A stretch of 8,058 nucleotides of DNA, taken from Treponema sp. (GTDB lineage Bacteria; Spirochaetota; Spirochaetia; Treponematales; Breznakiellaceae). A program made the position numbers and the translations under genes. How positions within the stretch are numbered: position 1 is the first letter of the stretch; every line of letters starts with the position of its first letter. The stretch spans positions 1-8,058 of the forward strand of contig JAISPH010000114.1 of assembly GCA_031275035.1 (NCBI GenBank). Reading direction: 5' to 3'. Below, in pieces: positions 1-5,100 of this stretch. The notes under the pieces are model-generated. The model was not told the DNA's origin. It did no database searches and saw nothing but the letters and a program-made list of their open reading frames with translations.

Positions 1-7
1 TAATACC

Positions 8-23
8 CCGCAGCTTGCTGCGG
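8..23. repeat. CTTG-loop hairpin, copy 1
   Basis: CCGCAG (8-13) pairs perfectly with CTGCGG (18-23) around a CTTG loop. It is preceded by ATACCCC, which also precedes copy 2 and occurs again at 467-473. The matching GGGG on the right side is lost (AAAA at 24-27), so this copy is shortened compared with copy 2. Confidence 0.7.
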
Positions 24-34
24 AAAACTGGGGG

Positions 35-57
35 TGTGGGGGATTTGTTCCCCCACA
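35..57. repeat. 8-bp hairpin, TGTGGGGG/CCCCCACA
   Basis: TGTGGGGG (35-42) pairs without mismatch with CCCCCACA (50-57) around a 7-base ATTTGTT loop. No T-tract follows on either strand, so a simple intrinsic terminator is not supported. Confidence 0.7.
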
Positions 58-63
58 TACGCA

Positions 64-84
64 AAGATTTCAAGGAGAAATCTT
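64..84. repeat. 7-bp AT-rich hairpin
   Basis: AAGATTT (64-70) pairs with AAATCTT (78-84) around a 7-base loop, CAAGGAG. It sits between the GC-rich hairpin at 35-57 and the CTTG hairpin at 90-109, so three foldbacks lie in tandem within 75 bases. Confidence 0.6.
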
Positions 85-89
85 CAATA

Positions 90-109
90 CCCCGGAGCTT
101 GCTCCGGGG
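90..109. repeat. CTTG-loop hairpin, copy 2
   Basis: CCCCGGAG (90-97) pairs perfectly with CTCCGGGG (102-109) around CTTG. The stem can extend through AAT (86-88) and ATT (110-112) if A89 bulges. The right flank ATTCTTTATT resembles the flank of copy 3 (GTTCTTCATT). In RNA, G(CUUG)C is a known unusually stable tetraloop. Confidence 0.8.
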
Positions 110-266
110 ATTCTTTATTCCATCTCACTTATTTTCCTTCCATACCATAGTGCATCTTACGTTCATCCCATCTAATTCGCCGATGCGCTAAACTACGTTG
201 ACCGATAACCCGGAGATTCTCTCAAAAATCCATAGCTGAAAATGAAAAACCACGCCGCAAGCAGTG

Positions 267-409
267 GGGTATCTTCGTTCCGAGAGGAATGTGATTATAT
301 GTAGGGATACATACCACATTTCGTAGACGTTGCACTGACTAACCGCCCCAAGGCTCCCCCGCGCGAGCGGGCTCTTGGGTATGTACCCCACGGACGGAAT
401 GAAGAACCC
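267..409. repeat. Long nested foldback element
   Basis: There are nested arms. The outer arm pairs 272-282 (TCTTCGTTCCG) with 395-405 (CGGAATGAAGA) in 11 pairs, one of them G-T. It extends four pairs further (267-270 with 406-409) if A271 bulges. The middle arm pairs 304-315 (GGGATACATACC) with 378-389 (GGTATGTACCCC), 11 of 12 pairs. At the tip, CCCGC (358-362) pairs with GCGGG (367-371) around GCGA, a GNRA-type loop, and CCCAAG (347-352) can pair with CTTGGG (374-379) in competition with the base of the middle arm. Compensated G-T positions and nesting suggest a folding element such as an ncRNA or a small mobile foldback repeat, but no function can be assigned. Confidence 0.6.
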
Positions 410-435
410 AGGAGCTTGCTCCTGGGTTCTTCATT
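398..435. repeat. CTTG-loop hairpin, copy 3 (perfect 17-bp stem)
   Basis: The stem of 17 consecutive pairs joins 398-414 to 419-435, with CTTG (415-418) as the loop. The core is CCCAGGAG/CTCCTGGG, extended by AATGAAGAA and TTCTTCATT. It is the longest perfect palindrome seen in the window. Its left arm overlaps the right arm of the 267-409 element, so the two cannot form at the same time. The TTCTTCATT tail is only weakly T-rich, so terminator activity is possible but not clear. Confidence 0.85.
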
Positions 436-462
436 GGATAGGAAATTTATTGTACTGGTCGT

Positions 463-542
463 GGCCATACCCCGATCCGAAAACTGGTTTACAACATTTT
501 CGGTGGTGGTAAATTTCCCGGAGCAAGCTCCGGGGTATGGCC
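463..542. repeat. 80-bp foldback element with internal hairpins
   Basis: GGCCATACCCC (463-473) pairs perfectly with GGGGTATGGCC (532-542). TCG (459-461) and CGA (545-547) extend the stem across a small internal loop. Inside, CCGAAAA (477-483) pairs with TTTTCGG (497-503), and CTTG hairpin copy 4 lies at 517-534 in inverted orientation, partly competing with the outer arm. Confidence 0.7.
517..534 (-). repeat. CTTG-loop hairpin, copy 4 (inverted)
   Basis: Read on the minus strand this is CCCGGAG-CTTG-CTCCGGG, a 7-bp stem, preceded by CCATACCC as in the other copies. On the plus strand the loop reads CAAG. The opposite orientation compared with copies 1-3 suggests that the unit can lie either way round. 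Confidence 0.75.
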
Positions 543-586
543 CCCGACTACCAATCAAGAATCCCGGCTTTTTAATCAACGTGTAA

Positions 587-605
587 TTCCTTACAATACA
601 AGGAA
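587..605 (-). terminator. Weak hairpin downstream of tRNA-Val
   Basis: TTCCTT (587-592) pairs with AAGGAA (600-605) around a 7-base loop, 12 bases beyond the tRNA 3' end on the minus strand. The sequence after it (TTACACG) is not a T-tract, so it could be a processing or weak termination structure and is not a convincing intrinsic terminator. Confidence 0.3.
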
Positions 606-616
606 CTAGAAAATAT

Positions 617-690
617 TGGGCGATACAAGAGTCGAACTTGTGACCCCCCGCGTGTCATACTGGTGCTCTAACCAACTGAGCTAACCGCCC
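617..690 (-). tRNA. tRNA-Val (anticodon GAC)
   Basis: The minus strand folds into a full 74-base cloverleaf. The acceptor stem is GGGCGGT/ATCGCCC with one G-T pair. The D arm is GCTC/GAGC, and the anticodon loop ATGACAC gives GAC, which reads valine codon GUC. The variable loop is GGGTC, the T stem is ACAAG/CTTGT with loop TTCGACT, and the discriminator is A. CCA is not encoded, so it must be added after transcription. The anticodon stem CCAGT/GCGGG is weak: it has an A-G mismatch at 29-41 and a T-G pair at 31-39. The gene is transcribed in the same direction as the chemotaxis operon but has its own promoter just upstream. Confidence 0.93.
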
Positions 691-699
691 TGGGACTGT

Positions 700-728
700 C
701 CTATAGCAAAAAAGCCCCTCCTTGTCAA
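700..728 (-). promoter_or_regulatory. Sigma70-type promoter for tRNA-Val
   Basis: On the minus strand the -35 box TTGACA (728-723) matches consensus exactly. It is followed by a 17-base spacer and TATAGG (705-700) as the -10 box, 4 of 6 matches. The predicted transcription start lies only a few bases before the mature tRNA 5' end at 690, so the precursor would have a very short leader. The -35 hexamer lies in the loop and stem of the chemotaxis operon terminator. Confidence 0.65.
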
Positions 729-750
729 TTCCGCGGCAAGGGGGGCTGTT
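708..750 (-). terminator. Intrinsic terminator of the che operon (bidirectional form)
   Basis: On the minus strand, a C/G-rich arm (747-737) pairs with CAAGGAGGGGCT (724-713) with one bulged base, and is followed by TTTTTT (713-708). This is a classical Rho-independent terminator 20 bases after the cheX stop. On the plus strand the same stem is followed by GTTTTT (748-753), so it could also stop transcription in the other direction. The tRNA promoter is built into the same bases. Confidence 0.85.
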
Positions 751-766
751 TTTATGGAAGAAGAAG

Positions 767-1237
767 CTAGGCCCGTTCCCGGATGGCAACGTTAACTTCG
801 ATTTTACCAATGGAGCCCAGTTCCATGGGAACAATAAGAGCTTCCACTTTAAGATTATTGGATACTTCCATGTTTTCGCCGGTAAAGAGGGCCGGCGGGG
901 TCAGATCAAACTTAAAGCCCAGATCGTGGAGCTTGGTTACCGCCTGGGCGGTGATCATATTGGCAAGTTCCTGGATGGTAGCCTTGGCCAGTTCATCCAG
1001 AACAACGAAGGTCTCACCGTTCATGGCGCCCGAAACCGCCAGGGCGGTTTCTTTGGTCATGTCAAACAGTACCCGGCCTTCTACATCCCCCGCCAAACCC
1101 ACCAGGGCCGCTACCCCCATGATCGACATAGATGCGGATTTCAGGTAGAGATCCCCCCGTTTAACATCGGTACCGAGAACTTCCTTAAGCACGTTAAAGG
1201 CGGATTCAACAAAAGGGTTGATATATTCAACTCTCAT
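767..1237 (-). CDS. cheX: Chemotaxis phosphatase CheX
   Basis: This 156-residue protein belongs to the CheC/CheX/FliY phosphatase family and should dephosphorylate CheY-P in the cytoplasm, resetting the motility signal. Spirochaetes use CheX in place of enteric CheZ. The active-site motif ExxN is present as E90-L-A-N93 in the helix ELANMITAQA, and the protein contains a single such motif, as expected for CheX and unlike CheC, which has two. The length is normal for CheX. The start is supported by an AAAGGAG ribosome binding site whose AGGAG ends 5 bases before the ATG. It is the last gene of the operon: 60 bases separate it from the upstream CheW-CheR gene, and a strong terminator follows. 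In T. pallidum and T. denticola cheY comes next; here it does not. Confidence 0.93.
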   Translation of the reverse strand: MRVEYINPFVESAFNVLKEVLGTDVKRGDLYLKSASMSIMGVAALVGLAGDVEGRVLFDMTKETALAVSGAMNGETFVVLDELAKATIQELANMITAQAVTKLHDLGFKFDLTPPALFTGENMEVSNNLKVEALIVPMELGSIGKIEVNVAIRERA

Positions 1238-1240
1238 ATA

Positions 1241-1250
1241 AGCTCCTTTC
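1241..1250 (-). promoter_or_regulatory. Ribosome binding site of cheX
   Basis: The minus strand reads GAAAGGAGCT here. AGGAG lies 5 bases from the ATG at 1237, and it is the clearest Shine-Dalgarno sequence in the operon. It fixes the cheX start. Confidence 0.8.
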
Positions 1251-1297
1251 TTAAAATTGGCGGAAAACTAACGCCGTCCGCCCAGGCTCTTATTGCA

Positions 1298-2611
1298 TTA
1301 CCCTGTAAATGCAGAAACCGGATCATTTGCGGCGGACCGCCATCCGTCTCCAGATAATCTCTCGTTCCTTCCCAAAATCACCACACCATGGCTTTTCAGC
1401 TTATCTTCAAAACCGGCGATAAGCCTTCTCTGATCCGCTTCCTGTACAAAGGACAGTATATCCCGCGCCAAAATAAAGTCCAGATCGGGAAGGGCATTCT
1501 CGTTCAGTATGTCATGGTATTCAAAAACAATTGAATCTTTAATATCCTGATTGAAGGTATATCCGTTCCTCCCCTTAACCATGAAAAGCCGGCAGTACTC
1601 CGGAACCTCCTCCAGATCGAAAATCATGTTCGGCGCCGTAGACAGGGCCATAATGTCATTGTCATTGGCCCATATCTTTATATGGGCGTCGGGATACCGG
1701 GATTTCAGTATACAGGCAAACGAGAATGTTTCATAGCCCTTGCCGCAGCCCAGGTTCCAAACCTGGATATTGTTCGACGACACAGAGTGCAGAACGGCCT
1801 TGACCGCCTGGGCATAATCGTCATCCCAGAAGATCCCCGTACAGGGGGAATAGAAAGCGGAAAGGTAGTCGTCGGCATCGTTCCCGTTTTTAAGCTGCAG
1901 ATCCGTTCCGTCCCTGGTGGCGCTCCAGTCGTTGAAACGCTTTTTCAGCCAGGCTTCGTTCAGGAAACTTGTGGAGAAGCGTTTCAATGCAAAAAGACTG
2001 TCCTTGATAAAGCCCAGGGCGGAATCGGCGACCCGCTGCTTCTGCTCCGGAGACTCCGCCTGAGGCATATAGTAGGCGTCGTTTTCCGGTATGACCCGGG
2101 ATTTCTGCTTATCTTCTTCGCTTTGACTGAAGATCCGCACCACGTCCAGGATGATGTAGAGGGCTCCCTGTTTTTCAACAACCCCGCTGATAAACTTGAT
2201 ATTGATGTCCCCAAAGATAGGATGAGGAGGCTGGATGGTATCGGAACTGATCCCCACCACCTTGTCAATTTTATCGACAATAGTACCGTACACCCGGTCC
2301 TCAATTCTGAGAATGAGCATGTTTTCCAGGCCGTCGCTTTTTCTTTCCGCGGAAAGATGAAAGAAGGTACGAAGATCCACAATGGGGATAATGTCGCCCC
2401 GGAGATTGTACACCCCCCGGACAAAGGAGGCCGCATTGGGCATATAAGTAAACTTATCCGCCTTGGCAATTTCTTTGACGTTCATAATATCAACGCCGTA
2501 GTCCTTCCCCGCCAGAGAAAAGGTGATCATCTTAAAATCAACATTCTCTACCCGCTCCTTTTGCTCCTGCAATTCGGCGTTTACCTGGACTAAATCTTTT
2601 ATCACTGCCAT
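1298..2611 (-). CDS. cheW: CheW coupling protein fused to a CheR-like domain
   Basis: This 437-residue protein has two domains. Residues about 25-165 are a CheW domain (FSLAGKDYGVDIMNVKEI, then NLRGDIIPIVDLR with R71), which couples CheA to receptors. Residues about 200-437 align with CheR methyltransferases: WNLGCGKGYETFSFA (285-299) matches the SAM-binding motif, and ANDND (315-319) matches the acidic SAM-ribose motif. LARDILSFV (381-389) matches enteric CRNVMIYF. By my alignment, the arginine equivalent to enteric R98 (TAFFRE) is W262 (TGIFWD), and the conserved tyrosine is F388. CheW-CheR-like fusions are known in treponemes. The start at MAVIKD is favoured because AGGGG lies 7 bases upstream and it follows the cheA stop by 13 bases. 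A start further up would overlap cheA. The CheR part may be structural and not catalytic; that is inference. Confidence 0.9.
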   Translation of the reverse strand: MAVIKDLVQVNAELQEQKERVENVDFKMITFSLAGKDYGVDIMNVKEIAKADKFTYMPNAASFVRGVYNLRGDIIPIVDLRTFFHLSAERKSDGLENMLILRIEDRVYGTIVDKIDKVVGISSDTIQPPHPIFGDINIKFISGVVEKQGALYIILDVVRIFSQSEEDKQKSRVIPENDAYYMPQAESPEQKQRVADSALGFIKDSLFALKRFSTSFLNEAWLKKRFNDWSATRDGTDLQLKNGNDADDYLSAFYSPCTGIFWDDDYAQAVKAVLHSVSSNNIQVWNLGCGKGYETFSFACILKSRYPDAHIKIWANDNDIMALSTAPNMIFDLEEVPEYCRLFMVKGRNGYTFNQDIKDSIVFEYHDILNENALPDLDFILARDILSFVQEADQRRLIAGFEDKLKSHGVVILGRNERLSGDGWRSAANDPVSAFTG

Positions 2612-2624
2612 GGCTTTTCCCCTG

Positions 2625-5009
2625 TTACCGTAATGACGCTTCCCGGTAGCGGCGCTGTTCCATTTCCCTGCGGAGCCCCAGTTCCAGAAGCTGGTTGACA
2701 TCTATAATGAGGGAAACAGAACCGTCCCCCAGGATCGAAGCCCCGGCGATGCCCGGAGAGTTGGTAAACTGATCCCGCAGAGGTTTAATAACCACGTCTT
2801 CCTCACCGATAAGGCTGTCCACCATAAAACCCATTTTCTTTTCGGCGGTCCCTACGATAACGATAAAATGATAGTCCTGCTGTTCCTCGGTCTTAATGCC
2901 GAAGAGCCGGTTAAGCCTGAGCAGAGAGATGACGTCGTTGCGGATGTTAAAGACCTCGTAGTTGTCGATGAGCTGTATATCCTCGGGCTTGATTCTGAGG
3001 CTCTCGATGACCGAGGTGATGGGAATAGAGTAGATCTCCGTGCCGACCCGGACCAGAAGCCCCTGGATAATGGCCAGGGTGAGGGGCAGCTTAATCGTGA
3101 ATTTGGTTCCCTTGCCCCGCTCCGAATTAACCGTAACGGTCCCGTTAAGCTTCTCTATGGACCGCCGTACCACGTCGAGACCGACCCCGCGGCCTGAAAT
3201 GTTGGTAATGGTCTTTGCCGTGGAGAATCCCGGCTCAAAGATAAGGTTGAAGGCTTCCACATCGGAGAGAACCTTATTGGGGTTAAGGATACCCCTCTCC
3301 ACCGCTTTGGCCTTGACCGCGTCCACATCGATGCCTTTGCCGTCGTCGGCAATCTCGATAATAATCATGTTGCCTTCGTTGGCGGCCTTGAGGAGGACCA
3401 TTCCTTCTTCGGACTTGCCCGCAGCCTTTCGCTCCTCCGGAGCCTCTACCCCGTGATCTATGGAATTCCGCACCGAGTGCATAATGGGGTCCAACAGATC
3501 TTCAATGACCGACTTGTCCAACTCGGTCTCCTCTCCTTCGATAACCAGGTTGATCTTTTTGTTAAGGGACTTGGACAGATCCCGGACCAGCCGGGGAAAA
3601 CGGCTGAAGATCTGGCTGATGGGCACCATGCGGATCCGCATGACCCCTTCCTGGAGTTCCCCAGTAATGCGGCCCAGATTCTGAGAGGTGGAACGGAATT
3701 TGCCCACATTGCTCTTCAGGGTCGTTTCAAATCCGTCAAACAGGGAGAATATATCCGAGTACTCATCCCCGATTTCCTTGCGTATATCCTTGACGGAACG
3801 TCCGTTTTGAATGCTTTCAAGATAGCCGGGGAGGCTGTCGAAGAGGGTTTTGATCTTTTCCCGGTAGGCGCTTTCTATGACGTGCAGTTCGTTCAACAGA
3901 TCCCCAAACTGGTTGGTAATCTGATTGAAGGTCGCCTTGGTAATAACCGTCTCGGAAACCAGGTTGAGCAGATCGTCGATACGCTTGGAATCAACCCGGA
4001 GGATGGACCCGGCCTCCTTGCCGGCCTTTTTGGCGTCCGCAGCGGCGCCCCCTCCGGCCGCTTTTACCTCTTCTCCCGCTGCCGGCGGCGGCGCGGCAGG
4101 AGCCGCGGCGGGCGCTGACGGCGCAGGAACGGGCTGAACGGCGGCCGGGGCCTGTACCGGCGCAGCCTGAACCGCCGGGGCGGGGGCGGCGGGAGCCGGG
4201 GAGGCGGCAAGTTCATTGACGCCGACAATATCCACCCCCAGGGTTACGTCGGGGATAGTTACATAACGCTCCAGTTCTTCCGTTGTTTTGTCGCTGCTTA
4301 TATAGTAGTCTACCGTCGGATAGAACGTATCCTCATAGAGCTGTTCAAATTCGGGAACGGTTTTAAGGATCTGCCCAGCGCTCTTCAGGGCGGCGTATAC
4401 CTGGATACCCCCCACGGTGTTCATCAGGCTGTTTTCATCAAATTTTACCTTGAGCCGGTAGATTGGAACGGCGCCGGCGGATTGTTTAAGCTCCTGGAAT
4501 TCCTCCTCCGGGAGCCCAAAGGATGTCTGCGGCGCCGAGACTGCGGCAGGCTGAGGAGCGGCGGCCTGGGGCTTGGAAACGGGTTTGGCGGCCCCCTTCT
4601 TGCGGGCGGAGCCTTCAGGAAGAAGAGCCGAAAGCTTGCCTTCAATCTCCGAAGTATCCTCCTGGTAAACCGCCCCGTTCATACGCTGAGCGAGCATAGC
4701 CTTGATAATATCAATGGCCGCTAACAGGGTATCCACCACGTCTTCGTTGATTGCCAGCTGATCCGAGCGGATAGCGTCCAGCACATCCTCGACCAGGTGA
4801 GTAAAATGGGAAAGCTCCATCATCTCCACCGTAGCGGAACCCCCCTTGAGGGTATGGGCCGCCCGGAATATCTCATCGACCGCGTCCCTGTTACCCCCCT
4901 CACTCTCCAGGACCAATACATTCTGCTCCAGGGTATCAACCTGCATTTGGGCTTCGCTGAAAAAGTCCTTGAGGAGTTCTTCGTTATTGGGGTCCAGATA
5001 ATCACTCAT
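2625..5009 (-). CDS. cheA: Chemotaxis histidine kinase CheA
   Basis: This 794-residue cytoplasmic kinase is the core of the chemotaxis complex. It phosphorylates itself and then CheY. The domains in order are as follows. P1 (HPt) has the phosphorylated H52 in AHTLKGGSAT. A P2-like response-regulator-binding domain lies at about 180-265. A Pro/Ala-rich linker lies at about 268-312. The P3 dimerisation region spans about 337-465. The P4 ATPase has an N box HSVRNSIDHG (511-520), DDGKGID (555-561) and GRGVGLD (606-612). A P5 CheW-like domain runs from about 640 to 780. P3 is clearly longer than the usual helical hairpin, which fits the unusual P3 reported for Treponema CheA. The start at MSDYLDP is preferred over a TTG 21 bases upstream, because HPt domains normally begin this way. 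Neither start has a good Shine-Dalgarno. It is the first gene of the operon and is divergent from 5101. Confidence 0.95.
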   Translation of the reverse strand: MSDYLDPNNEELLKDFFSEAQMQVDTLEQNVLVLESEGGNRDAVDEIFRAAHTLKGGSATVEMMELSHFTHLVEDVLDAIRSDQLAINEDVVDTLLAAIDIIKAMLAQRMNGAVYQEDTSEIEGKLSALLPEGSARKKGAAKPVSKPQAAAPQPAAVSAPQTSFGLPEEEFQELKQSAGAVPIYRLKVKFDENSLMNTVGGIQVYAALKSAGQILKTVPEFEQLYEDTFYPTVDYYISSDKTTEELERYVTIPDVTLGVDIVGVNELAASPAPAAPAPAVQAAPVQAPAAVQPVPAPSAPAAAPAAPPPAAGEEVKAAGGGAAADAKKAGKEAGSILRVDSKRIDDLLNLVSETVITKATFNQITNQFGDLLNELHVIESAYREKIKTLFDSLPGYLESIQNGRSVKDIRKEIGDEYSDIFSLFDGFETTLKSNVGKFRSTSQNLGRITGELQEGVMRIRMVPISQIFSRFPRLVRDLSKSLNKKINLVIEGEETELDKSVIEDLLDPIMHSVRNSIDHGVEAPEERKAAGKSEEGMVLLKAANEGNMIIIEIADDGKGIDVDAVKAKAVERGILNPNKVLSDVEAFNLIFEPGFSTAKTITNISGRGVGLDVVRRSIEKLNGTVTVNSERGKGTKFTIKLPLTLAIIQGLLVRVGTEIYSIPITSVIESLRIKPEDIQLIDNYEVFNIRNDVISLLRLNRLFGIKTEEQQDYHFIVIVGTAEKKMGFMVDSLIGEEDVVIKPLRDQFTNSPGIAGASILGDGSVSLIIDVNQLLELGLRREMEQRRYREASLR

Positions 5010-5019
5010 ATAGTAAATG

Positions 5020-5045
5020 TTTATACACAATTCATCTTACGTCAA
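5020..5045 (-). promoter_or_regulatory. Possible cheA promoter
   Basis: On the minus strand, TTGACG (5045-5040) resembles a -35 box and TATAAA (5025-5020) a -10 box, but the 14-base spacing is short. If real, transcription would begin only a few bases before the cheA ATG at 5009. No flagellar sigma28-type site is obvious. Confidence 0.3.
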
Positions 5046-5058
5046 GGGATCAGAAATA

Positions 5059-5088
5059 TTCTCCTGGCATTAAAGCGATCCTTATGAT
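5059..5088 (+). promoter_or_regulatory. Possible promoter of the outer-membrane gene pair
   Basis: TATGAT (5083-5088) is a good -10 box. A weak -35, TTCTCC (5059-5064), lies 18 bases upstream. Transcription would begin about 5 bases before the ATG at 5101, giving an essentially leaderless message. That agrees with the absence of a ribosome binding site. Confidence 0.35.
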
Positions 5089-5100
5089 AGATTTTACAAT

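Larger units (their letters stand above)
1..616. other. Noncoding region dense in inverted repeats
   Basis: No reading frame in this 616-base stretch looks like a real protein. The two short open frames on the minus strand run through palindromic DNA, lack recognisable domains and read the same DNA in different frames. The stretch holds at least eight foldback structures, listed separately below. Four of them share a GCTTGC core, which forms a G(CTTG)C tetraloop hairpin, in both orientations. It lies downstream of the tRNA-Val gene on the minus strand. I see no transposase, tRNA-like 3' end or origin here. It looks like an accumulation of small dispersed REP-like elements, but their copy number in the genome cannot be judged from this window. 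Confidence 0.75.

Noticed and set aside
8..534. CRISPR array
   Set aside because: The hairpin units vary in stem sequence, spacing and orientation, with no uniform spacers or nearby cas genes.
188..579. Two overlapping minus-strand open frames (67 and 94 codons) in the repeat region
   Set aside because: They run through palindromes, lack ribosome binding sites and known domains, and overlap in different frames. Repeat DNA often gives such frames.
617..690. tRNA gene as a phage or genomic-island attachment site
   Set aside because: No repeat of the tRNA 3' end, integrase or phage gene is visible in the window.
2612..2701. 30-residue N-terminal extension of the CheW-CheR protein
   Set aside because: It would overlap the end of cheA, is not CheW-like, and the downstream ATG has a ribosome binding site.
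722..4118. Long plus-strand open frames opposite cheX, cheW-cheR and cheA
   Set aside because: They are antisense shadows of strongly recognisable genes, and their translations show no domain.
5010..5030. TTG start giving CheA seven extra residues
   Set aside because: It has no better ribosome binding site, and the sequence from MSDYLDP is a normal HPt beginning. It cannot be fully excluded.
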